Of a stretch of DNA of 64,000 nucleotides, positions 48,201-58,200 are shown one piece after another. The stretch is from Chondrosia reniformis. Lineage: Eukaryota; Porifera; Demospongiae; Chondrillida; Chondrillidae. The stretch is taken from contig OX359194.1 in assembly GCA_947172415.1 (NCBI GenBank), positions 3,286,001 through 3,350,000 on the forward strand. Reading direction: 5' to 3'. Positions within the stretch are counted from its first letter, which is position 1. Every line of letters begins with the position of its first letter. The notes beneath the pieces are model-generated. The model saw only the letters and a list, made by a program, of their open reading frames with translations. It did not search any database and had not been told where the DNA came from. Position numbers and translations under genes: made by a program.

Positions 48201-51200
48201 CCAAAGTTCAAAGATGAACCATCTCAAAGAGATTATATCTATTAAAGTTACATTTATCTACGTAAATCTGCCAAGTCTTGACAAGGATGTTGGTAAAACA
48301 TATAATCAAACTTAACAAGCTAGTCGTAATATGTCAATTGGTCTTAGAGTACTTGCCTTAGCAACTGTATACTTCTTGTATTGTGATGGAAATACATTCA
48401 TTATGTAGATACGTACGTACATACATTGGTAGGTCACTAGTACCCTTCTATATATGTACGTACGTAGCTGTATGTCAAGCTCATTTTTCCATTGTCTTAC
48501 TTCACTATGGGACACAAGAGGTAGCTATAGACATTTTCTGTCAATGAATTTGCTAAACACTTTTCCTCAGGGATGATGTTGCTGTACAGCCTCCATTGCT
48601 AAGTAGTACTCCTCATATTCATATAACAGCTATAGCAAGACAAAAATCTATCAAGGAAGAAATAGCAGATGTTAGTGTAAGTTTCTTTTGGCTGTATATA
48701 AATAAAGTCATGATATGAAATCTAGCTAGACTGTATTGAAGCTGCTGTAACACGTACTTTCATGTTTGTTTCCATGACCACAATATCAAAGATATAGAAA
48801 CCACAACTATTTCATATAGAGTGGAACGTAAACGCTCAGCAACGTGTATTCCAATGGTGTACTTCAGGACAGTATTCCTATCATTTTTTGGACTGAGGCT
48901 TTGGGTTTTACCAGTTTGTACGTATGAAACTGGGTAGAACGTTCCAAGCCTTCGAATGTGCATTGTGTTAATTGAAAGAGCTGTAGGTAGCGTGCGAAGG
49001 ATTCTCTTGGCCTACTTCGTTACCACGGGTCTCAAGAGATGCGTATCATTTGGTCTCTTTAAACGTACGTCGCGAACGCGTATGCGCTCCCGAGTGTTAC
49101 CAGATTAGGACACTGATTTGGTCTACTCTTACACGAATACGCTCCCGAGTGTTACAAGATTAGGACACTGATTTGGTCTACTCTTACACGAATACGCTCC
49201 CGAGTGTTACAAGATTAGGACACTGATTTGGTCTATTCTAACACGAATACGCTCCCGAGTAGATAGATAGATAGATAGATATTTTTATTTGTCATCAGGA
49301 GTGCTGCATCCACATCATCGGTGGATTTTCATGCAGGTCCTGGATCAAGTACAATGCAAAAAGATAGAGAGTGAATGCATAATGTTAATGGGGAAATATA
49401 GTAAGTAGATTTAAAGAGTTTAAATGGATATAGATTGAGTTCATGGAATTAATTCACATTTGTACAGTTCAAGTTGGCTAGGGCTCTTCTGAATGATTTT
49501 GCATCTCTAATGTCTTTGATAGCAGATGGCAGACAGTTAAAATGATATGCCCCTTGATATTCAAATGTTGAACGATAGGCATTGGTTAGTGGTCGCTTCA
49601 AGTGTAGATTGTTCTTCCTGCGTGTTGAGGGGTAGTTTACATTATGAACCACATTTGTGACAAACTTTGCAGTCAGAAAAGCAGGTGCTCTGTTTGTCAG
49701 GCAGCAATGTACTTTACCTAACATAGCTAGATGTCTTCTATGGTGTAGGGTAGTCCACCCTAACATTTGTCGGAGTGGGTGGCTTCTTGTTCTAGGTGGT
49801 TTCTGAAGAATCATGCGCATGGCATAATTCTGAATCCTCTCAACCCTGTCACTGAGAGTGGTGCCACAAGAGTGCCAAACAACAGAACAATAGTCAAGAT
49901 GTGGAAGCACAATTGCTAGATAGAGCAGTTTCCTTATGGAGCATGGCAAATAGTGACCTGCTCTTCTAATGAGGGCTAGCTTGGCCAGACATTTCTTCCG
50001 TACACTGTCTATATGCAACTGCCAATTTAGATCTCTGTCAATGTGGACACCAAGATATTTCACTGATACTGGTTTAGTTAATACCTGATCTCCGGATCTG
50101 ACTTGTACATCATCTGACTTCCTCTTATTGCACTTCCTACTAAGCACCATAAGCTGGGTCTTAGCAATATTCATTTTTAGCCCATTTTCCATTATCCACT
50201 TTGCTACCTGACTAAGGTCTTCTTCCAATCTGACACTAACACATTTAGCATCACTATCTGAGGTGTATATTGTTATATCATCAGCATAAAGATTTACTAT
50301 GCATTTCTCCACAGCATTGGGCAGGTCATTAATAAACAATATGAATAGAAGTGGGCCCAAGATGGAGCCTTGTGGGACTCCTCTCGTAAGAGTGCGCCAC
50401 TCTGATTTCACTCCTTCCATTACTACTCTGTACTTCCTGCCTTGCAAGTAGTTTGTGAACCAGGCTAGTTCTCTACCACAGACTCCGTATGCATTAATTT
50501 TCTTCAGAAGCATTATATGATCAATTGAGTCAAATGCTTTACTTAGGTCTATCATGATAGTCCCTACGATATCACCTTTATCCAGTGAAGTCCTCCAGTC
50601 ATCAACAGTTTTCAATAAGACATCCTGCGTGGAGTGATTTGGTCGGAAACCAGCCTGGACCTCATTTATTAGTTCGTGTGCCTCAAGATAGTCATACAAC
50701 TGTTGATGTATCAGGGATTCAAATACCTTAGCTAGTACTGGGATCACAGAAACTGGACGATAGTTTGTAACATCATGTAGAGTGTTACAAGATTAGGACA
50801 CTGATTTGGTCTACTCTAACACGAATAGCTTAATTGCGCGCAAAAGACGATATGTAATTGTCAGATGTGGGAAAATGCTCAGGACAGCTAGAATCGTGCC
50901 TTAATACTCTAAATTGTATTAAAGTATGTACGTAGCCGTACATGTTATATACATACGTACGTGCGTATAACTTTGATTGAATGTTGCTTATGGTTTGTTT
51001 TAAGAAAGGTTTGTAATTTTCTAAACTGCAATGTTTTAAATGTAGCTCTACTAGGCTAACTATTCCACTATTATTTTGAAATGCCAATTAGTTCATGCGA
51101 CTGGCAGGCAGAGAATCTATTAAAATTACAGTTACAGTTTTTAATGTATGCAATTTGTTAAAGGTTTTAACATAGGCTGGAACTCCTTCGGATAGAGTAA

Positions 51201-54200
51201 AATTATGTAATCATGTGTGCATGTGTAGATTGTAGATTTTTGGTGCCATAGTTAATCAATATGTCATCTTTCTTTTGCAGGAGATTCCTCCTTCTCCATT
51301 TGGTGCTCAAGATCCTCATGTGGAGACCACACCCAACAAAGCTGGTCTCGCACCTCCAGCTGCCACCGAAGGAGACCTGCTTGACAGCTCCTTTGAAGAT
51401 TCCTTTCAATCAGTATCAGCTGACAAATCCTCACAATTCGTTAAAGAAGAATGTGTAAGTATATTAATATTTGGAAAAAATATTAAGCTCTACAGCTGAT
51501 CTTAAAGCATTGATATCATCATCTCAATCATTATGAATTATGGCTCGACTATCTTTTGAGTGGCTAAGGGGAGACTTTGATTCCCATTAGGTGAACATTG
51601 GTTCCACCCATAGCCCTTGCGCTCCCTAGGAGACATGAATGGGCAGGGGTAATATCCAGAGTTCAATGATGATTATTTAATGAAAATGTGTTAAATCTAG
51701 TAGACTAACCATACATGAGTTGGGTAAGTAGTTATGATTAGGAAACAGGAGTAAATTTATTTATATTAAGGTCAACTTTGTGAGACATTGCAGTTACAGC
51801 TTTAAGTACATTAATTGGCTAAAAATAGGGAATTTAACTGATTAAAGAACTTTCTAAATAATATGTCTAGTTTTCATGTATGTTTCTGTGTTTATCTGTA
51901 TACCTTTGCATAGACTGTTTGAAATATGTATTCCTTTGTTGCCATATCAGATCTACTTATTTTATTTTAGCATTCAATGTATAGTATTTTTGTATTTCAT
52001 GTACGTAGACCTCTGTCTTCAGACAGAATCAACAGAAAGCAATGAAAAGAATTGATGACCTCTTGTCACTGAATCCTTCAGTCTCCATCAAAGAACACTC
52101 ATCCCTCAAAATTCTTTCTCAAGTGGTAAGGAACTTGTTTTATGTATCTGTACGCAATCATGCAGTGATCATGAATCCTACTACAAAATCCGTTAATTTT
52201 TATAAACATGATTGATTGGTGTTCCCATCTAAGGATGCTGGACACATTGTCTAGGTATCATTTTGCCTTGCATTTGTGTCTCCTTAATCGATTCTTGCTA
52301 AAGGATCTGTTGCATGGCCTGCTTCACTTCAAGCTTGCTTTACTACCTTGTTCCCAATTGTAGTAAACTCAAGCCTTATCAGGAGAAACACTGAGAAACC
52401 CCTATTTTATTAGCTATGAATTAGAATACAGTCCTTTACTGTTTATATAACATTTTGCATACTGTTTTTGTGGCTTATTTTGATAACCTGAATGCTTTGT
52501 AGGATATGAAGGAAAGCAATTCAAAATGGGAAGAGGTGGAGAAATTGTAAGTTGTAGTAGCCTTTTTAGTCTGTGACAGTCACACAACTATCATATGAGA
52601 CACTGGACAGTCCTCCAATCAAAATGTTGGGCAATATAACCTAAACACATGCCTATCAAATGTTAGTATCTCTACCATCTGCTGTCATCTTTCTTAGGCT
52701 ACAGACGCTTTTGGAAGAAAGGAGGTTGCTACAGGAAAAACTTAAGAAGTATCATGACAGAAATGCAGAGTTGAAGAAGAGGATAAAAATGTCTACTGAT
52801 GAGAAGATTCAGGTCTTAACTCATGACAATGAGAAGCTAAAAACTAAATGTAGCAACCTTCAAAGAGAGGTATGTATGTATGTACTGTAAATATAGTGAC
52901 CTTCAGAGAGAGGTACGTATGTATGTACTGTAAATATAGTGACCTTCAGAGAGAGGTACGTATGTATGTACTGTAAATATAGCAACCTTTGGAGAGAGGT
53001 AGTTGCGTATGTATGTACTGTAAATGCATGCATGTTCTTAGGAAAAAATCGCTTTTTCCCGTTAGGCTCCAAGTTAATCATACATAGAAAGTCATGAGTT
53101 GCTATTTGCATGTACTTATAACATGTTGCTTAAGTATGATATCCCTTCAGTCCGCTATGCATGTGTTTATACGTAGTTGAGCCGATTAAGCAATCAGCTA
53201 AGTCAAGCCCACAACAAACTGGAGGAAGACAAGCATACACTGGATTCTAGACAGGTGATGATAAAGGACCTAAGAACAGAGTTGGATCATTTGGAGAGGT
53301 TTGCCAAATAGGCTGTGATACTTACTGTATGGATCACATTAGCTCATAATATTTACATCACTTCCTTATGACTACAACTGATGTTTAGGTAATCAGGTAT
53401 TAAACTCTATAACTTTGTGTGTTAACCATATCAGTTGGTCTCAGTGTAAAATATAGTAATTTACAGTTTTTGCTTGTGTTCATTTGTAGAAGTAGATCTG
53501 ATTTACAAGAAACGGTTATTAAATTGGAAAGAAAAGTTGCGCATCAACAGGAAATAATTCAGAAACTAGAGTCTGAGAAGGATCAGTTGACTGAGAAGTG
53601 TAAAGAAGCAGCAGAACAGAACCAAGCTCTACTGGTAACTAGCTGTTAATGTCTATGTGCTTTATTCATCAGCGGTTGAGCATCCATCCACCCATCCCAT
53701 CCACCTATCCACTCATCCATCGATCCACCCATCCAACCATCCACCCCCACCCATCCATCCTTCCATCCATCCACTCATCCATCCTTTCATCCATCCACCC
53801 ATCCATCCTTTCATCCATCCATCCATCCATCAATCCCACCCACACATCCACCCATCCATGCAAGGCTTCCTTTTTGTTTTTTAGAGTCAGCATACGAAAG
53901 CTTTATCTGCTGTACTGAAAATCTTAAATCCAGAACATTTCAAAGATGTAGGGGTATACTGCTTAAATTCCAGCAAGCATACATTACTCCTTCTTGTAAT
54001 CTCTGTCTTAGGCTACTGATGGTTCAGATGACAGTGATGAAATAGTTTCAACTGAGCTTGTAGTTGCACAGGTAAAGGAGAAAATGGCACTCTTGGAGGA
54101 GCAAGCTAATAGGAAACATCCCAAGGTATTAGTAGGAGTTGTTAGGCTAATGCTTTTAGTACTCATGTAGTCATCTTTGCTCTCACACCACAGACAGTCG

Positions 54201-54713
54201 TATTATACTTTGTAAACTTTTGTGTAGCCTTTAACTGATCACTCATTTGTCCATGCCGATGTACCACCAAACGTTACCATGACAACAGACATATGTACCC
54301 AAACCACTGAAGGAGATATAACCAGCACGTATACCCAAACAACTATTGGCCCTCCACTGCAAACTACAACAAGGGCTACATTTACCCCCAAAATATACCC
54401 GTAAGTTACTATGTGTGCATCTAGGTAGTGATGTATACAGTTGTTGATCAGTTGTTTGTTAATTCTTGTTAGCTCCAGATCTCCTACATCAGTTTGTTCT
54501 TCTCTCTGGAGTAGTCTTGGTAGAGTTGTGAAACTTGTGATGACAGTCTTGTTCCTCATTGTTGTGGTGCTTCTCTTGTTTGTTGGGTTGACCTATCTAC
54601 ATGATGGACACATCTGCAGTGATCCATGCTGTACTTCGTCCATCAGCAGTCTGGTGTACAAGACCCTCTACCCCCATATTTATGTGGAACATCATGGAAT
54701 GAAACCAATCTAG
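42296..54713 (+). CDS. EF-hand/coiled-coil protein with KASH-like tail (LRMP/IRAG/KASH5-like)
   Basis: Twenty exons join without a phase error into 831 residues: 42296-42331, 43175-43321, 44079-44211, 44486-44550, 44881-44972, 45217-45334, 46214-46354, 47160-47288, 47606-47769, 48571-48676, 51281-51454, 52009-52125, 52503-52546, 52698-52869, 53177-53298, 53490-53634, 53885-53947, 54012-54125, 54228-54400, 54473-54713. Residues about 15-100 resemble the paired EF-hand-like fold of KASH5 ([20 protein letters not shown], then [12 protein letters not shown]). Exons 6-9 and 14-16 are long coiled coil. A single membrane helix (about 773-795, [15 protein letters not shown]) is followed by a 36-residue tail ending HHGMKPI, like the lumenal KASH peptide. 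KASH proteins span the outer nuclear or ER membrane and bind SUN proteins. The LRMP/IRAG or KASH5 assignment is from layout. Confidence 0.8.
43424..43572 (+). repeat. 29 bp minisatellite in intron 2
   Basis: About four to five copies of TTAATACTGCATGTTTGGTG plus TTACTCTTTG, some with a 9 bp TTAATACTG extension. Confidence 0.85.
45531..45558 (+). other. Hammerhead-ribozyme-like core
   Basis: CTGATGAAGACCTTAGGGTC then GAAATGTTC on the plus strand, inside an intron of the KASH-like gene. A reverse-oriented relative lies 160 bp away (45716-45744), so the pair forms an inverted arrangement. Confidence 0.3.
46747..47019. repeat. Foldback repeat in intron 7
   Basis: Arms of about 70 bp (GGTTATAGATAGGTATTGAG, against the complement ending TATAACC) around a centre with a worn GGACC...GATCGAAAC hammerhead-like remnant. 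Confidence 0.7.
47890..48040. repeat. MITE-like inverted repeat in intron 9
   Basis: Terminal arms GGGTCGGTTGTCCAGACC and GGTCTGGACAACCGACCC with about 25 further bases of imperfect pairing. No clear target duplication. Confidence 0.75.
49086..49258 (+). repeat. 55 bp minisatellite in intron 10
   Basis: Three units of 55 bp built on GCTCCCGAGTGTTACAAGAT and ACACTGATTTGGTCTA. A fourth partial unit lies at 50780-50827, beyond the non-LTR insertion, so the array predates it. Confidence 0.9.
49259..50779 (-). mobile_element. Non-LTR retrotransposon in intron 10
   Basis: A 5'-truncated element in antisense to the host gene. Its 3' end is the AGAT tract at 49260-49281. The insertion splits the 55 bp minisatellite: CCCGAGT on the left, AGTGTTACAAG on the right, suggesting a very short target duplication (AGT or GAGT). 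Confidence 0.85.
49449..50747 (-). CDS. Reverse transcriptase of the intron 10 element
   Basis: 432 codons without a stop. Blocks: [44 protein letters not shown] (first Asp), [30 protein letters not shown] (YADD catalytic pair), [10 protein letters not shown] and VKYLGVHID, then a C-terminal domain ending [15 protein letters not shown]. This order is that of CR1/Jockey-group reverse transcriptases. The endonuclease and the first RT blocks are lost, so the copy is dead on arrival, but the intact frame means a recent insertion. Confidence 0.9.
   Translation of the reverse strand: MIPVLAKVFESLIHQQLYDYLEAHELINEVQAGFRPNHSTQDVLLKTVDDWRTSLDKGDIVGTIMIDLSKAFDSIDHIMLLKKINAYGVCGRELAWFTNYLQGRKYRVVMEGVKSEWRTLTRGVPQGSILGPLLFILFINDLPNAVEKCIVNLYADDITIYTSDSDAKCVSVRLEEDLSQVAKWIMENGLKMNIAKTQLMVLSRKCNKRKSDDVQVRSGDQVLTKPVSVKYLGVHIDRDLNWQLHIDSVRKKCLAKLALIRRAGHYLPCSIRKLLYLAIVLPHLDYCSVVWHSCGTTLSDRVERIQNYAMRMILQKPPRTRSHPLRQMLGWTTLHHRRHLAMLGKVHCCLTNRAPAFLTAKFVTNVVHNVNYPSTRRKNNLHLKRPLTNAYRSTFEYQGAYHFNCLPSAIKDIRDAKSFRRALANLNCTNVN
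52845..53025 (+). repeat. Minisatellite that repeats an exon end and splice donor
   Basis: The last bases of exon 14 with its donor (CAACCTTCAAAGAGAG, then GTATGTATGTA) are followed by three worn tandem copies of the same 45 bp stretch (CCTTCAGAGAGAGGTACGTA twice, CCTTTGGAGAGAGGTAG once), each with a GT donor-like site. Confidence 0.9.
53690..53860 (+). repeat. CCATC-rich minisatellite in intron 16
   Basis: Irregular array of CATCCATCCAC and CCATCCTTC units. The mirror array (GGATGGATGGG) occurs in PLRG1 at 60640-60905. Confidence 0.9.
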
Positions 54714-55290
54714 AAACTACTGGACGCAATCATCATTCAATATATTGCACAAACTTTCACCACAATTATTGTAAAGCATGCACACATCTTTACATATACA
54801 TACTATGATAGTGAGGTAGGTTTTACTTTTACTCCTACTGGTAATGCAGTCATTTTAAATGATGCATTGTCAATTTCCCCCATCTGTGCAATGTTTTAGG
54901 TACCCTAACCTATGGTGTCTTACATATTACTACAGAACTTGTAGTTGCTATTATTTTAAGTTGATAAGGCACACCATTTTTAGCAGGTTCATTAAACGAT
55001 CGCAATGGTGTATACCTTCTGCCTAGCACCAGCCTATAACTATTCTTACACTATATAGCACTAATAAGAGAAGCTTGGAGTGGTATTATTTGGTGGTGTT
55101 TGCTGTGATAATGATGCATGCTTCGAAGATTAATGAGTTTTGACAACATTAATGTATTTAATATATTTAATGATAATATTAGAAATACTTCCTTCATTCA
55201 TGGACACTCATACAGTACATACATCATGTAATAAGTTGACATTTTGCCCTTTTTCACATTATATTCTAAGTGTTAAGTTTTCTGGTTCTT
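54714..55290. other. Convergent 3' intergenic region
   Basis: The KASH-like gene ends at 54713 and PLRG1 at 55291 on the other strand, leaving 577 bp. It is AT-rich and must hold both polyadenylation regions. No other gene is seen. Confidence 0.5.
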
Positions 55291-58200
55291 TTAATATTTT
55301 TTCTTCTTTAATATTTCTGGTTTCCACTTCACTGGATGTGACTCTTCAGTCTGAAAAAGAAGAGTACATATACATACAATGAAAAGTCTCAACATACAAT
55401 AAGAATATAAATAATAATAATAATAATAGTAAGAATATAAAGCACACATGCACAGCACATCATATATTTTGGGTTACAGATAGCAGAAAAGGTTGCAGTA
55501 ACGTGGCTAAATCACAGAATTGTAGTAAGATGATAAAGATTTCTAACTGTGCCAAACTCGATGGCTCATCTCAAATAAAAGTTGTAGTTACACTAGTCAA
55601 TTACAAAGAAAAACTGATCAATGAAGCCAACTTCTCTAGATCTAGAGGTTCATGTCGCACGCATACCAAAAACTACTTGCTAGCAGACAATTCACTGCTA
55701 GAGAGGAGTATGCACTACCAGCTCACAGTCAACATCAACAAGCTGACATCACAATCTTCCCCTTAGCCTACTGTAACTCACTGCTGTATCATCTTCTTTG
55801 TAAATCTTGATAGTCTTGTCTGCCTCAGCTGTTAGAAGTCGACTTCCACTTTGGTCAAACGTGATATCAAATATTCCTGCCTCACTGTCAATGGACCCTG
55901 GTTGTGTAGTAGTCTGAAACTTTTGAAAATTGTATCCACTTCTCCAATCCCACATGAACATGGACCCATTATCCCCTTAATGTGAGGAAATATTCAAATT
56001 ATACTAACATACACAACAACAAAGAGTATATGAAGAAGGGCTGACAACACAGCCAGTTGAATTATGAAGGTTGACAAGATATACAAATACTGTACAAGTT
56101 TATAAGTCTTCCTAATTCGGAGTGATGATCTCGGGTGGTTGTAATTCATAACTCAGGGGTAACTCTCTTCCAACCAGCAACAAATGAAAATGCAAATAAT
56201 TCACCGCCGTCAATCTCCAAGCTCTTATCCCTGTTTAGCAGAGCTTGGAGATTGACAGCTGCTGGACTAACATTGAAAGGGGAGGACCCCATTGAGAACT
56301 GATGACATCATACACATCTTTTATGTCACTACCTATTGTGTAGCATTGATTATGTATTCATTGTGTGCCACAGACATTAAATTTTAGTATTGATTATTTG
56401 TACTCTGAAGAAGGCCACAGTAAGTGGTCGAAACGTCAGATTGTAAATTATTTGAATTTTTATTTGTCGCTGGTTGGAAGAGAGTTACCCCTGAGTTAAG
56501 TCTTCCTATTCTTTGGTTCTTAAACTTCAAACTTCTTGTTGAAAACATTTTCTATCTGAATTAAATATATCTTGGAGATGTTACATCTTCCAATACATTT
56601 AAAACGTCTTAAACAGTTTATTTCTTTTTTGTGGTTCATAGATGACTGATAAAGACACTCAGGGTTGAAACATTAACTGCAAATAAAAGATCAAACTGCT
56701 TCTCTAGATGCTCTAAATTATATTAAATTTTAGATACCATAGACTGCCTTTTAATTGTGGTGTTAAATTGTGTTTTGGTGCATTGCAAGCTGATCATGGT
56801 TCAAAGATTCGTTTTTCAGTGATGTCACTTCCTCCACAATTTTGTTGGCTTCTGCCACTACTCTCGGTGAGAGGTCTGTCTCTTGTGCTGTAAGTATTGG
56901 CAGTTGCTATGGCTTAAGGAAGCGATCAAGGCTCATACTCATATTCGATGCGTGCCTACAGACTCCTTTCACACGAATAATCCACGTGTTATTAACGATA
57001 TCATAAAGTGATAATTAACTGTTAATAATATAGCTGATAAACGAAAACTTCAAAATTTGGCAATTCGCAATTGTTTGGCTGTCGGAATTAAAAGGCAGCC
57101 TATGGTATATCAATTCCAATACAATATTCACAACTTGTCTCCATGTGTCTCTCTTAATCCTTCATCATTCCTAATAATATTTAAACTTGTACGTACATGT
57201 ACATACGTATGTATAAACCTCACTACATTACAGTACATTTAAACAGTCAGACACTCGCTCGTCGGACACAGATACTCAGTACATCCTTCCCACAACCTAC
57301 CTCCTGACACTAGGACTCCATCACTGTTGACTGCCAGCGTGTTGATGATAGAAGTATGACCAGTAATGTTCTGTAGAAAGTTACCATCAGGAAACTTCCA
57401 TTGTTTGATATTGTCTGGAGATCCAGATGCAAATGAGAATCTGAGAACAGAAACAAATACACATAAAATGGATTTAGTGAATACATACATATTTCTACTA
57501 ATTAGGAAAGGTACTGCTAGTGTAGTTAACCATATACATGTACAAAGAATATTAGAGTAATTTCACACATAAAAATAGTAAACATTTCATATACATTGAC
57601 TATGGAATCATTAAAAGGAAACTCCTTTAAATACAGCAAATAATACAGTGACACTGTACATCATTGTTACTTAATAGTATACTTTATTGATTTGAGAAAA
57701 AAGGAAAAAAGAAGCAAACTAATGCACATAGTAGAACTATTCACATTTTAAACACTTGCTAGTTGAGTAGGTACATGTATTGAAAGATCACTATTCAAAT
57801 CAGCTATTTTGGTGACAGTGGGTTTGAGTTATTGGATGCATTCCATTAAACAGGAAACATTGTTAGAAAACAAGCATTTGTAACAATTAGTGAGACTGTA
57901 AGAACACTTAAGTCCTTAATGAAACCCACCAATGGATCACCAGACTGTACAACTCACTCTGTAGGATGCAGTGCAAGAGCTCTAACGCTCTTCTTGTGGT
58001 TCGTGAGAACAGACATGGTCTTCCCAGCTGCCAGATCCCATAGTCTGATAGTGCTGTCATGACTACCAGTGATTACCTGTGTGCAGCAGAATATAAAGTA
58101 CTTAAGGGTATCTGGAATTGTAATCATGACAGATACAAGTGTGTCATATATTTCATACGTATCTAGGTGACTGTAGCTCATTTGACATACACTAAGATTA

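Noticed and set aside
53649-53918. Plus-strand frames rich in HPSIHPS
   Set aside because: Translation of the CCATC minisatellite in an intron of the KASH-like gene.
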